26,244 bases of DNA, from NCBI GenBank assembly GCA_959022495.1, contig CAUEYX010000041.1, positions 1-26,244 on the forward strand. Direction: 5' to 3'. The position numbers and the translations under genes are program-made. This document shows positions 17,405 through 25,820 of this stretch, in pieces; positions within the stretch are counted from its first letter, which is position 1, and every line of letters starts with the position of its first letter. The notes beneath the pieces were generated by a model. It had not been told where the DNA came from and ran no database searches. It saw only the letters and a program-made list of their open reading frames with translations. This stretch comes from an uncultured Lachnospiraceae bacterium (lineage in GTDB: Bacteria; Bacillota; Clostridia; Lachnospirales; Lachnospiraceae).

Positions 17405-18901
17405 CTAATTTATCTCTCTCGTAGCCATGTTCATGATATTTTCCTGAGTCGCTTCGGAAATATCCAGCTCACCGGTCTTTTTCCCTTCGCACATAACAAC
17501 AATTCGGTCACTCATACGAAGGATCTCGGTCATTTCAGAGGAAATCATTATAATGGCTTTGCCTTCTGACGCCAGCTGATTCATCAGTTTGTAGATCTCG
17601 TTCTTGGCACCTACATCGATACCTCTTGTCGGCTCATCGAAGATCAGGATATCACAGTTTCTTGTCAGCCATTTCGCGATAACGACCTTCTGCTGGTTAC
17701 CACCTGACAGATTCACAACAAGCTGATCCACATCCGGCGTCTTCGTTGCCAGTGACTCTACGTATTTCTTCGCCACATCTTTTTCTTTCTTCTTATCAAT
17801 GAACGGTCCATTTGAATATTCATCCAGCGTAGCCATTGTCGTATTTTCCGCAACGCTCTTCTGAACTACAATACCGTATCTCTTTCTGTCCTCTGACAAA
17901 TATCCGATGCCGTATTTTACCGCGTCCTGCGGATTTTTGATTACGACTTTCTTTCCATTGATATAGATATCGCCGCTGTCGATGGGGTCCGCGCCGAAAA
18001 GAGCACGCGCTGTCTCTGTACGTCCCGCGCCCATCAGACCGGAAAATCCGAGGATCTCTCCTTTATGGAGCTCAAAGCTTACATCCTGTACCATCTTTCC
18101 AGCGTTCAGATGATCCACTTTCAGAACAACCGGCGCGTCCTTCGGTGTCATATTCTCCGTCTTCGGGTCTTCATAAATGACACGTCCAACCATCATGTTA
18201 ATGATATCATCTTTTGTAGAATCTTTTGTAATCAGTGTTCCTACATATGTACCATCCCTCATGACAGTCACGCGGTCTGTGATCACCTTGATCTCATCCA
18301 TACGGTGGGAAATGTAAACAATTCCAAGTCCCTGCTCCCTGAGGTCGCGGATGATCTTAAACAGCTCGGCGATCTCCGCCTCTGTAAGCGCCGCGGAGGG
18401 CTCATCAAAAATAATAACTTTCGCCTTATGGGAGATCGCTTTCGCGATCTCACACATCTGCTGTTTTCCTACTGTCAGACGGCTCATCGTCTCTCTCGGG
18501 TCGATGTCAATGTTCATCCTGTCAAAAAGTTTCTTTGCCTCTTCGTTCATCTTCTTGTCATCGATGCGGATGCCCTTTTTAAACTCTCTTCCGATAAAGA
18601 TGTTCTGCGCCACGGTCAGATGACCCAGCATGTTCAGCTCCTGGTGCACGATCACGACGCCCGCGTCCTGAGCTTCACGTGTATTGTGGAATTCCACTTC
18701 TTTTCCTTCATATGTAATCGTACCGGAGTCTTTCTTATATATTCCGGTCAATACCTTCATCAGTGTCGACTTCCCGGCACCATTCTCTCCCATCAGTGCG
18801 TGAACTTCACCTTTTCTCACTTCCAGATCTACATGGTCCAGTGCATGAACACCCGGGAAAGTTTTGTCGATCCCTTTCATTGTTAATATAACTTCGCCCA
18901 T
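17405..18901 (-). CDS. Sugar ABC transporter ATPase (RbsA/MglA family)
   Basis: A 498-residue tandem ATPase driving sugar import. The first domain has Walker A GENGAGKST (38-46), the signature variant LTVGKQQM (142-149), Walker B VIIFDEP (162-168) and the switch His199. The second domain has a degenerate Walker A, GLMGAGRTE (288-296), with LSGGNQQK (398-405) and Walker B ILIFDEP (418-424). One competent and one degenerate site is usual for this family. It lies between two permease genes, 53 bp after the first and 13 bp before the second. Confidence 0.95.
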   Translation of the reverse strand: MGEVILTMKGIDKTFPGVHALDHVDLEVRKGEVHALMGENGAGKSTLMKVLTGIYKKDSGTITYEGKEVEFHNTREAQDAGVVIVHQELNMLGHLTVAQNIFIGREFKKGIRIDDKKMNEEAKKLFDRMNIDIDPRETMSRLTVGKQQMCEIAKAISHKAKVIIFDEPSAALTEAEIAELFKIIRDLREQGLGIVYISHRMDEIKVITDRVTVMRDGTYVGTLITKDSTKDDIINMMVGRVIYEDPKTENMTPKDAPVVLKVDHLNAGKMVQDVSFELHKGEILGFSGLMGAGRTETARALFGADPIDSGDIYINGKKVVIKNPQDAVKYGIGYLSEDRKRYGIVVQKSVAENTTMATLDEYSNGPFIDKKKEKDVAKKYVESLATKTPDVDQLVVNLSGGNQQKVVIAKWLTRNCDILIFDEPTRGIDVGAKNEIYKLMNQLASEGKAIIMISSEMTEILRMSDRIVVMCEGKKTGELDISEATQENIMNMATREIN

Positions 18902-18954
18902 ATCCTTTACCCTTGCCTTTCTTAATCACACTTTCTGATTTCCATGTATCCTCA

Positions 18955-19974
18955 TTAATTCTTCCTGCGCCTTGCGACAACGTCCGCGAATACTGCAGCA
19001 ATAACGATGAGACCTGTGATAATCAGCTGAACGTCTTTTGTGAAGCCAAGAGCCAGAATACCTTCCTGAAGCAGCGAAATAATAAACACGCCAATGACCG
19101 TACCGCTGATAGACGCGAGTCCTCCTGCCATCGAGGTTCCGCCCATTACGCATCCCGCGATCGCCTCATTGTTATATGTATCTCCATAACCAGGCTGTAC
19201 AGTCGTGTACGCCGCCACATAGAAGAGCGCTGAGATACCGACCAGAAGACCACACATAATGTATGCTGACATCTCCCATTTCTTTACATTTACACCGGAA
19301 AGCCTTACCGCTTCCTTGTTGCTTCCAAGAGAGAGGATGTAACGTCCCATTTTGGTCTTATTCAAAATAATTGCACAGACAACTGCAACTATGAGCAATA
19401 TGACAAGTCCTGTGGGAATGCCGTTAAATTCCACCATATTTCTGTACCAGCCATTTTCTTCCGTTGCCTGCGGCCAGCTCACGGACTGCGTCTTTGTGAA
19501 TACTGACGCCAGACCTTTCGCGATATTCATGCTTGCCATGGATGTGATAAATGACGGCACATTCCAGTACGCTACCAGGTAGCCGTTAAATACACCAAAT
19601 CCCAGTCCAACTGCAATGCTGATCAGGATCGCTGCCGGCATCGGCACGCCGTATGTAAGCAGGCTGAATCCCGAGATCAGGGCACAGCAGAACATAACCG
19701 GCCCGATCGAGAAATCAATCCCTCCCGTCGCAATAACAAACGTAACTCCCAGTGATAAGAATCCCAGGAAATATGCGTAGTTCAGAGCGCTCATGATACG
19801 GGTCATTCCCGCAAAAGCCCCTGATGTCAGGGCACAGAACAATCCGTACATTAGAAGAAGCACGATGCACAGTATGATTCTGTTAAATCCCACCTTTTTT
19901 ACAAAAGGATTCTGTTTGATACTTTCCACTTTTCTTCCTCCCATCTTTTGCTTCGATGCATTTTTTCGATTCAT
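18955..19974 (-). CDS. ABC sugar transporter permease 1 (RbsC family)
   Basis: First gene of the transporter transcript, 339 residues. It has a longer basic N-terminal tail (about 1-28, rich in Lys/Arg/Asn) than its partner, then hydrophobic segments. The family signatures are FVIATGGIDFSIGPVM, NKTKMGRYILSLGSNKEAVR LSGV and GGTSMAGGLASISGTVIGV. GAGG precedes the ATG. A full-consensus promoter lies about 135 bases upstream with LacI-type operators on both sides. The two permeases share the same motif order throughout and probably arose by duplication. Confidence 0.93.
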   Translation of the reverse strand: MNRKNASKQKMGGRKVESIKQNPFVKKVGFNRIILCIVLLLMYGLFCALTSGAFAGMTRIMSALNYAYFLGFLSLGVTFVIATGGIDFSIGPVMFCCALISGFSLLTYGVPMPAAILISIAVGLGFGVFNGYLVAYWNVPSFITSMASMNIAKGLASVFTKTQSVSWPQATEENGWYRNMVEFNGIPTGLVILLIVAVVCAIILNKTKMGRYILSLGSNKEAVRLSGVNVKKWEMSAYIMCGLLVGISALFYVAAYTTVQPGYGDTYNNEAIAGCVMGGTSMAGGLASISGTVIGVFIISLLQEGILALGFTKDVQLIITGLIVIAAVFADVVARRRKN

Positions 19975-20016
19975 GGTGCCTCACTTATTTTGATTCCCCC
20001 ATTCCTCGTTTTTTCG

Positions 20017-20034
20017 TGTAACGGTTCGCTTTTC
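20017..20034. promoter_or_regulatory. LacI-type operator, downstream (degenerate)
   Basis: GTAACGGTTCGCTTTT repeats the right half of the stronger operator at 20154-20174 (ACCGGTTCGCTTTT), while its left half is degenerate. It lies in the 5' leader of the transporter transcript, about 75 bases after the predicted start point and about 141 bp centre-to-centre from the first operator. Confidence 0.5.
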
Positions 20035-20107
20035 CCTATTCAATTTATTAGCTGTTTTTCAGGCACATTTCACATTAATTCCAAATGCAGATCAGCTTTC
20101 TTGTCAA

Positions 20108-20136
20108 ATTATACAGCTCTTTTCCGCCTTTGTCAA
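20108..20136 (-). promoter_or_regulatory. Consensus promoter for the transporter operon
   Basis: On the minus strand TTGACA (20131-20136), exactly 17 bp, then TATAAT (20108-20113): a perfect match to the housekeeping consensus. Start near 20101, with a leader of about 127 nt to the permease ATG. Such a strong promoter suggests control by repression, consistent with operators on both sides. Confidence 0.85.
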
Positions 20137-20153
20137 CAAATCGAACTTATTCG

Positions 20154-20174
20154 AAAACGAACCGGTTCGCTTTT
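20154..20174. promoter_or_regulatory. LacI-type operator upstream of the transporter promoter
   Basis: CGAACCGGTTCG (20158-20169) is a perfect 12-bp palindrome with the central CG typical of LacI-family sites, extended by matching AAA/TTT flanks. It lies just upstream of the -35 and immediately downstream of the LacI-family gene. A half-site-like TCGAACTTATTCGAA lies between it and the -35. Confidence 0.7.
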
Positions 20175-20242
20175 GTTATTCTGACGAATTTTCATCGTTT
20201 CCTCTGCTGTTTTCGTCATCCAAACTGTGCAATTTTCCCAGT

Positions 20243-21244
20243 TCACATCATTTTTCTGATTGATTCGCCCCCGCATATTTTTGCTGTGAAACTAACCCTC
20301 ACAGGTGGACCTTCCTCCACATGGTTGATTCTGTCCAGAAGCATCTCAACCGCTTTTTCCGACATTTCCCTCATCGGCTGGGACACGATCCACAGACGTG
20401 GCTGTATAACCTTTGTCATAAGCATGTTATCGAATCCGATAACTGAAATATCCTCGGGACATCTCATGCCTGATTCATTGAGGGCAAGAACCCCACCCAA
20501 AGTCGTATCATAATTACTTAGGATGACCGCAGTAGGCGGGACTTCCATTGACAGAATGCCTTTCATTCCCCCGTACCCGAGTTCAAAGGAATGCCTGCCG
20601 CATACCCGATACTCTTCAGAAACGTCAAGCCCATAAGTCCGAACAGCGTCCTCATAGCCTTTTCGCCGTTCTACGCCGGTATACTCCATGTCAGACGCGA
20701 TAAGAGCGATCCTTTTATGACCGTTTTTAACCAGCATCTGCACTGCCCGGAAAACCGCTGTACGGTTGTCTATCTCCACGCAGTCCACTTCCTCACCCCG
20801 GAAGGCCCTGTCCAGAAGCACCACCGGCACTCCGGCCCGTTTCGCCGGTCCGAGGAACCCCCCGGTCAGGCTTACAGCAAATACCAGGATGCCATCCACT
20901 TTCCGGCTCAAAAGAAACTGAAGATTCTCCTTCTCCATCTCCTCATTATTGCACGAGTCGCAGATGAGCATCCCGTATCCGTTCTTATGAAGTTCCTGTC
21001 CCAGGTAATGCAGCATATTGCCTGCAAAAAGACACTGTATATCATAGACCAGAACACCGATCGTTTTGGTCCTCTTAGTGACAAGCCCGCGGGCGAGCTC
21101 GTTCACCTCATAGTGCAGTGCATCGATCGCCTCCTCTATCAGTTCCCGGTTTCTCGGAAGGACGTTCCCGCCATTCAAATATTTCGAGATCGTCGCCAGG
21201 GATAAACCGGTTCTGTCCCTGATATCGCGAATTGTCGCTGCCAT
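20243..21244 (-). CDS. LacI-family transcriptional regulator
   Basis: A 333-residue repressor-type regulator. The N-terminal helix-turn-helix is ATIRDIRDRTGLSLATISKY (3-22) followed by LNGG, the hinge helix is around EVNELARGLVTKRTKTIGVL, and the rest is a ribose-binding-protein-like effector domain (about 60-330) with VIGFDNMLMTKVIQPRLWIV near the C-terminus. AAAGGAG precedes the ATG. It lies 100 bp after the kinase gene on the same strand and just before the operator-promoter-operator region of the transporter. The simplest reading is that it represses transport until fucose or a derivative binds. The ligand is inferred from context only. Confidence 0.92.
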   Translation of the reverse strand: MAATIRDIRDRTGLSLATISKYLNGGNVLPRNRELIEEAIDALHYEVNELARGLVTKRTKTIGVLVYDIQCLFAGNMLHYLGQELHKNGYGMLICDSCNNEEMEKENLQFLLSRKVDGILVFAVSLTGGFLGPAKRAGVPVVLLDRAFRGEEVDCVEIDNRTAVFRAVQMLVKNGHKRIALIASDMEYTGVERRKGYEDAVRTYGLDVSEEYRVCGRHSFELGYGGMKGILSMEVPPTAVILSNYDTTLGGVLALNESGMRCPEDISVIGFDNMLMTKVIQPRLWIVSQPMREMSEKAVEMLLDRINHVEEGPPVRVSFTAKICGGESIRKMM

Positions 21245-21303
21245 AATTACTCCTTTCAGGGAGCCGCGTACCGTTTATTGTGCATTTTGTTTAACACAAT
21301 CAC

Positions 21304-21319
21304 TGTTTTAATTAAAACA
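21304..21319. promoter_or_regulatory. 16-bp perfect palindrome before the LacI gene
   Basis: TGTTTTAATTAAAACA is perfectly symmetrical and lies in the 100 bp between the kinase stop and the LacI-family start. It lacks the central CG of the operators at 20154-20174 and of CcpA sites, so it may bind a different regulator. TTGACT and TTGTCA motifs upstream on the minus strand could be a -35, but the corresponding -10 would fall inside the palindrome and is weak. Confidence 0.5.
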
Positions 21320-21344
21320 CACAGCAGTTTGACAAGTCAAGCTT

Positions 21345-22811
21345 TTATACTAATATCTTTTTAAATCTCTCATATGCCTCATCCCATGCTGCCGTATCCT
21401 GAGGTTCATAGATCTTAATATCCTGAGAACGCTTGATGATCTCTCTGGCCTCTCCAAGAGACTTAATATCGCCGGAAGCCATGAGCTGAAGCGCTACATT
21501 CCCAAGAACAGTCGCCTCCACCGGGCCCGCGCTGACGCGGCGTCCGCAGGCATTCGCCGTGAACTGGCACAAAAGCGCGCTCTGTGTTCCTCCGCCCACC
21601 ATATACACAGTCTGGTAATCCCTGCCTGTACAGTCTTTAATCTCTTCTATGGCATGGCGGTACTTCATCGCAAGGCTCTCATTGATGCAGCGCACCACTT
21701 CCCCAATGCTCTCGGGTACCGGCTGTCCAGTCCTTTCGCAGAACTCACGGATACGTTTTGGCACATCGCCCGCAGGCGTAAACTCCGGCGCGTCAGGGTC
21801 AATAAAACAGCGCAGTGACGGCGCGTCCTTGGCCATGATCTCCAGGTCGCCAAATCCGTATTCCAGCCCTTCACGAATCCACTGACGGCGGCTTTCCTGG
21901 ATGCACCACAGACCGATGATATTCTTAAGGAAAGAAATTTTTCTTCCATAACCACCTTCATTCGTAATATTATAGTATTCTGACTTGTCATTGATGATCG
22001 GTTCCGGAAGCTCTGTTCCCAGCAGGGACCATGTTCCGCAGCTCAGGAAAATAAAATCTTCCTCCGCCGTGGGAACGGCCACCAGCGCGCACTGTGTATC
22101 GTGCCCTGCCACAGCCATGACATCAATCTTTCCAAGCCCCAGCTCTGTACAGATCTCTTCAGACAGGGTGCCGATTTTTGTTCCTGTTGGAACGATATCC
22201 GGGAAAATATTTTTCGGAAGTTTCAGCGCGTCGATCACTTCGTCCGACCACTCCCCTTTTCTGGCGTCCAAAAGCTGTGTTGTCGAAGCAATCGAATACT
22301 CCGCTTTCTTCTCCCCTGTCAGGAAGTAATTGAACAGGTCCGGCATGAGGATCATTTTGTCCGCGCGCTCCAGCAGGTCTTTCCTATTTTTCAGCAGATA
22401 GAGGAGCTGGAATGCTGTGTTGATCTCCATGAACTGGTTTCCTGTAATCTCATAAAACTTTTCTTTGCTGATAAACTTAAAGCTTTCTTCAAGCATGCCT
22501 TCTGTACGGCTGTCACGATAGTGGACCGGATTTTCAAGCAGCCTGCCCTCCTCGTCGATCAGGCCGAAATCCACTCCCCATGTATCAATGCCGATGCTCT
22601 CAATCCTGCCGCATTTTTTTGCTTTGATCAACCCCTGCTTGATCTCAAAAAAGAGGCGGAGCACATCCCAGTACATGGTACCGTTTAAGATAACCGGGTC
22701 ATTGGAAAAACGGTGCAGTTCTTCAATGGTGATCTTCCCGCCGTCGAAGGTTCCGCACATCGCCCTGCCGCCTGAAGCGCCAAAATCAAACGCTAATACT
22801 TTTTTCTCCAT
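21345..22811 (-). CDS. Rhamnulokinase-family sugar kinase, probable L-fuculokinase
   Basis: FGGY-family kinase of 488 residues. An alternative ATG lies six codons upstream (22829), but GGAGG five bases before 22811 fixes the start at MEKKVLAFDFGASGGRAM. The RhaB landmarks are there: the phosphate-binding FDFGASGGR, IDTWGVDFGLID, AVAGHDTQCALVAVP, FLSCGTWSLLGTELPEP, and GGGTQSALLCQFTANACGRR followed by GPVEATVLGN. This is the rhamnulokinase branch, not the E. coli FucK branch. However, it follows fucI directly and no rha genes are present, so L-fuculose is the likely substrate. RhaB-type enzymes serving fucose routes are known in Firmicutes. True rhamnulose activity, or both, remains possible. 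Confidence 0.88.
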   Translation of the reverse strand: MEKKVLAFDFGASGGRAMCGTFDGGKITIEELHRFSNDPVILNGTMYWDVLRLFFEIKQGLIKAKKCGRIESIGIDTWGVDFGLIDEEGRLLENPVHYRDSRTEGMLEESFKFISKEKFYEITGNQFMEINTAFQLLYLLKNRKDLLERADKMILMPDLFNYFLTGEKKAEYSIASTTQLLDARKGEWSDEVIDALKLPKNIFPDIVPTGTKIGTLSEEICTELGLGKIDVMAVAGHDTQCALVAVPTAEEDFIFLSCGTWSLLGTELPEPIINDKSEYYNITNEGGYGRKISFLKNIIGLWCIQESRRQWIREGLEYGFGDLEIMAKDAPSLRCFIDPDAPEFTPAGDVPKRIREFCERTGQPVPESIGEVVRCINESLAMKYRHAIEEIKDCTGRDYQTVYMVGGGTQSALLCQFTANACGRRVSAGPVEATVLGNVALQLMASGDIKSLGEAREIIKRSQDIKIYEPQDTAAWDEAYERFKKILV

Positions 22812-22837
22812 ATTACCCTCCACAAACATTTTGACAA

Positions 22838-22866
22838 GAGGGCTGAAAGACCTGCTTTCAACCCTC
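22838..22866 (-). other. Intercistronic stem-loop between fucI and the kinase gene
   Basis: On the minus strand GAGGGTTGAAAG (22855-22866) pairs with CTTTCAGCCCTC (22838-22849), 12 bp with one G-T. It is followed by only TTGTC, so it is a poor terminator. It is more likely a stabilising or partially terminating hairpin that sets the fucI-to-kinase ratio. Confidence 0.6.
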
Positions 22867-22906
22867 TCCTTTCATTTCATACTTATATCAGATATGCTGC
22901 CTGTTT

Positions 22907-24712
22907 TTATTTGTACGGTTTGTAAAGCGCGCCGTAGTTTGCGCATGCTCTGTAGTCAGCGCCCTCTTTATCCATGCCGAACGCATTCCATGCTGCCGGC
23001 CGGAAGATCTTCTCTTCCGGTACATTGTGCATAGCCACCGGAATGCGGAGCATAGAAGCAAAGGTAATCAGATCCGCGCCGATGTGTCCGTAGGAGATCG
23101 CGCCGTGGTTCGCGCCCCAGTTATTCATCACATCGTAAGCTGTCTTGAACGCGCCTTCTTTGCCGTCACATCTCGGAGCAAACCATGTACACGGCCATGT
23201 ATAGTCTGTACGTTTCCAAAGTGTGTCAGATACATCCTCCGGAAGCGCTACCGTCCAGCCCTCCGCGATCTGAAGCATTGGCCCAAGGCCTTTGACAAGG
23301 TTCAGGCGGATCATTGTAACAGGCATCTGTACCTTGGTCTCAAAACGGCTGGAATATCCGCCGCCGCGGAAGTATCCCAGGTCTGCCATGTTCCATGTGG
23401 TAGCGTCCATGATCGCTTTCTGGTCTTCCTCTGTTACATCCCACCACTGTTTCATCACGCCGTTTCCGTTCTCATCCTTAGCGGCGCCATTTGCATCCAG
23501 ACAGCACGCGCCTGAGTTAATCAGGTGGATGATACCGCCATTCTCTTTCGCAACACCCTCAAGGTCATATCCTGTCACCCTCTTCACTGCGTCCGGGCTC
23601 CAGTATGTACGTACATCCGCGAACATCTGAGCGCGGTTTGTAAGAAGCTTCATAAACAGCATTCCAAGTCCGTTGAGCACGTCGTTCTCTGTAGCAAGGA
23701 TATACGGCTCGCGCGCTCCGTTCCAGTCGAATGTCGTATTAAGCATAGCTTCCGCGAAGTCTCCGTTCGGATAGAAGTCTGTCCACTGTCTCTGGCCCTG
23801 GAAACCTGCCGCGATCGCGTTATGTCCGATAGCTTCCTCTGAGAGCTCTTCCGGGAAATTCTTATTTCCGTTCATCAGGTCCTTGATGATGACTGCCATC
23901 TTCACAACGAACTCAAACTGTTTCTCTTTCTCTTCCTGGGACTTCTGCAGGTCTTCCGGATTCTTGTCAAATCCAATGTGGCATGTCTCTTTTGCCCACG
24001 CAAGAGCCTTCTGATACTCAGCCTCATCATAGATCCCCTCTGTCATGCGGCGGATAATCTCAACCTCGTCAACAGACTCGACACGCATGCCAAGGTAAGA
24101 TTCAATGAAGTCCTGATCGATGATCGATCCACCGATACCCATTGTAACGGAACCGATCTGCAGCCATGATTTTCCTCTCATGGAAGCCGCCGCGACTGCA
24201 GCGCGCCCGAATCTTAACAGTTTCTCTTTCACATCTTCCGGAATTGTCATATCATCCGCGTCCTGAACATCATGTCCGTAGATGCCGAATGCCGGAAGAC
24301 CTTTCTGCGCGTGTGTCGCAAGAACAGACGCAAGGTACACAGCTCCCGGTCTCTCTGTCGCGTTCAGGCCCCATACTGCTTTGATTGTCGTCGGGTCCAT
24401 GTCCATTGTCTCTGATCCGTAGCACCAGCACGGTGTAACTGTCAGGGTAATGTCAACGCCTTCTTTTCTGAACTTGTCCGCGCATGCGGCGCTCTCACCA
24501 ACACGTCCGATTGTAGAGTCAGCGATAACAACCTTAACTGGCTCGCCGTTTGAATACTTCAAATTCTCCTCAAACAGTTTCGCAGCGTTCTTTGCCATAT
24601 TCATTGTCTGCTCTTCGAGTGATCCTCTTACGTCCAGGACACCCTTTCTTCCATCGATGGTAGGTCTGATACCGATTACCGGATAAGAGCCTACTAATCT
24701 GCTTTCTGCCAT
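22907..24712 (-). CDS. fucI: L-fucose isomerase
   Basis: Mn-dependent conversion of L-fucose to L-fuculose, a cytosolic hexameric enzyme; the family also handles D-arabinose. The 601 residues are close to the E. coli enzyme (591). Visible features are PVIGIRPTIDGR (11-22), TPCWCYGSETMDMDP (93-107), ATENDVLNGLGMLF (340-353) with metal/catalytic E342, FADVRTYWSPDAVKRVTGY (364-382) with D366, and NWGANHGAISYGHIGADLIT with H536. These correspond to E337, D361 and H528 of E. coli. AGGAGG lies nine bases before the ATG. It is the first gene of the minus-strand locus, driven by the promoter at 24759-24787 and divergent from the AraC-family gene. Confidence 0.96.
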   Translation of the reverse strand: MAESRLVGSYPVIGIRPTIDGRKGVLDVRGSLEEQTMNMAKNAAKLFEENLKYSNGEPVKVVIADSTIGRVGESAACADKFRKEGVDITLTVTPCWCYGSETMDMDPTTIKAVWGLNATERPGAVYLASVLATHAQKGLPAFGIYGHDVQDADDMTIPEDVKEKLLRFGRAAVAAASMRGKSWLQIGSVTMGIGGSIIDQDFIESYLGMRVESVDEVEIIRRMTEGIYDEAEYQKALAWAKETCHIGFDKNPEDLQKSQEEKEKQFEFVVKMAVIIKDLMNGNKNFPEELSEEAIGHNAIAAGFQGQRQWTDFYPNGDFAEAMLNTTFDWNGAREPYILATENDVLNGLGMLFMKLLTNRAQMFADVRTYWSPDAVKRVTGYDLEGVAKENGGIIHLINSGACCLDANGAAKDENGNGVMKQWWDVTEEDQKAIMDATTWNMADLGYFRGGGYSSRFETKVQMPVTMIRLNLVKGLGPMLQIAEGWTVALPEDVSDTLWKRTDYTWPCTWFAPRCDGKEGAFKTAYDVMNNWGANHGAISYGHIGADLITFASMLRIPVAMHNVPEEKIFRPAAWNAFGMDKEGADYRACANYGALYKPYK

Positions 24713-24758
24713 AGTAACATTCCTCCTATTCTTTGGCTTTGATTTATATCTGTTTATT

Positions 24759-24787
24759 ATTATAATACTATTTTTTTAATTTGTCTC
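24759..24787 (-). promoter_or_regulatory. Promoter for fucI
   Basis: On the minus strand GAGACA (24782-24787), 17 bp, then a perfect TATAAT (24759-24764), 46 bases before the fucI ATG. The weak -35 next to a perfect -10 suits activation by a neighbouring AraC-type protein. Confidence 0.7.
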
Positions 24788-24788
24788 G

Positions 24789-24797
24789 TGATATAAT
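24789..24797 (+). promoter_or_regulatory. Extended -10 promoter for the AraC-family gene
   Basis: TGATATAAT is a perfect extended -10 (TGn plus TATAAT at 24792-24797). It begins two bases from the -35 of the divergent fucI promoter, so the two promoters probably compete or share control. A start near 24804 gives a leader of about 148 nt. Confidence 0.55.
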
Positions 24798-24849
24798 AGA
24801 ATAAAAATATAACAATATTCACTTTTTATACACTGTGCCTTGTTTTGGT

Positions 24850-24894
24850 GCCGGAAAGTCCGCGCTGGATTTTCCGGCGGAAGCTCTGCCGGAA
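24850..24894 (+). promoter_or_regulatory. Mutually exclusive hairpins in the AraC-gene leader
   Basis: GCCGGAAA (24850-24857) can pair with TTTCCGGC (24871-24878), or the same central segment (24872-24878) can pair with GCCGGAA (24888-24894). The two stems share one strand and cannot form together. No U tract follows, so control of translation or stability would be likelier than termination. Confidence 0.4.
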
Positions 24895-24951
24895 GCCCCC
24901 TCGGAAATCCTCACCCCAAAACAGCCGCACTTAAGAAAGGGAAAACGAGCC

Positions 24952-25806
24952 ATGAAATACATGAATTATAAGGAAGAAAAGAGGCACGGGACATTTGAGT
25001 TTCCCATAGAGTTTTACCATGTAGGACCTTCCCACCCCAGATATGACATGTCCTATCACTGGCATATTGAATATGAGATCATCCGCATTTTAAAAGGTGA
25101 ATTTCTAATGACCATTGGCGAGGAGGAATTCCTTTCACATGCCGGAGATATTATCTTCGTGAAGGGCGGTCTCCTCCACGGCGGCATCCCCAAGAACTGT
25201 ATTTACGAGTGTATTGTGTTTAACCTGGATTCCCTGATGACCTCCAGCCCGGCCGGCGACCGTCTCCTGAAAAAGATCCGGGATGACTGCACCCAGGTCT
25301 CCAGCCATTTTACCGGCCATGACCCTGACCTGGCCCAGATAATTGAGCGCATGTTCGGGCAGATGAAACTCCAGACAGAAGGACATGAACTGATCGTGAT
25401 CGGAACCTTCTTTGAATTCTTCGGTTATATCCTTGAGCACGGATACTACACTTCATCTCAGGATATCTCCACAAAAGAAGGGCGGCGCATCGAACATCTG
25501 AAAAAAGCCCTGGAGCTGATAGAAAACTCCTACCCCGACTACATCAGCCTGGACGATCTCGCCAAAGCGGCGGGGATGAATTCCAAATACTTCTGCCGCT
25601 ACTTCCGGGAGATGACACACCGCACCCCCATAGATTACCTCAATTATTACCGGGTTGAACAGGCCTGCTTTCAGCTGGCCACCTCCAACAGTTCCATCGC
25701 TGATATCGGCATGAGCTGCGGGTTCAACGATGTGAGCTACTTCATAAAAACCTTCAAAAAATATAAAGGGATGACACCCAAAAAATACCTGAGCGCACCT
25801 CTGTAA
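24952..25806 (+). CDS. AraC-family transcriptional regulator
   Basis: A 284-residue regulator. The frame stays open upstream to a GTG at 24835, but the ATG at 24952 starts the conserved cupin-like sensor domain (YHWHIEYEIIRILKGEFLMT, then GDIIFVKGGLLHGG). The C-terminal 100 residues hold the two AraC helix-turn-helix motifs, ISLDDLAKAAGMNSKYFCRY and SIADIGMSCGFNDVSYFIKT, ending with KYKGMTPKKYL. It is divergent from fucI and shares a short promoter region with it, so regulation of fucI by fucose or a product is the natural inference. An AAGGG ribosome site lies roughly ten bases upstream, and a second ATG three codons in could also be used. Confidence 0.92.
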   Translation: MKYMNYKEEKRHGTFEFPIEFYHVGPSHPRYDMSYHWHIEYEIIRILKGEFLMTIGEEEFLSHAGDIIFVKGGLLHGGIPKNCIYECIVFNLDSLMTSSPAGDRLLKKIRDDCTQVSSHFTGHDPDLAQIIERMFGQMKLQTEGHELIVIGTFFEFFGYILEHGYYTSSQDISTKEGRRIEHLKKALELIENSYPDYISLDDLAKAAGMNSKYFCRYFREMTHRTPIDYLNYYRVEQACFQLATSNSSIADIGMSCGFNDVSYFIKTFKKYKGMTPKKYLSAPL

Positions 25807-25820
25807 ATCTATATTTGCCG

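Noticed and set aside
22838..22866. Terminator between fucI and the kinase gene
   Set aside because: The stem is good, but only TTGTC follows, so it is listed as an intercistronic hairpin rather than a terminator.
24835..24951. 39-codon extension of the AraC-family protein from GTG
   Set aside because: The extension is Pro/Ala-rich and built from the leader hairpins. The sensor domain starts after the ATG at 24952.
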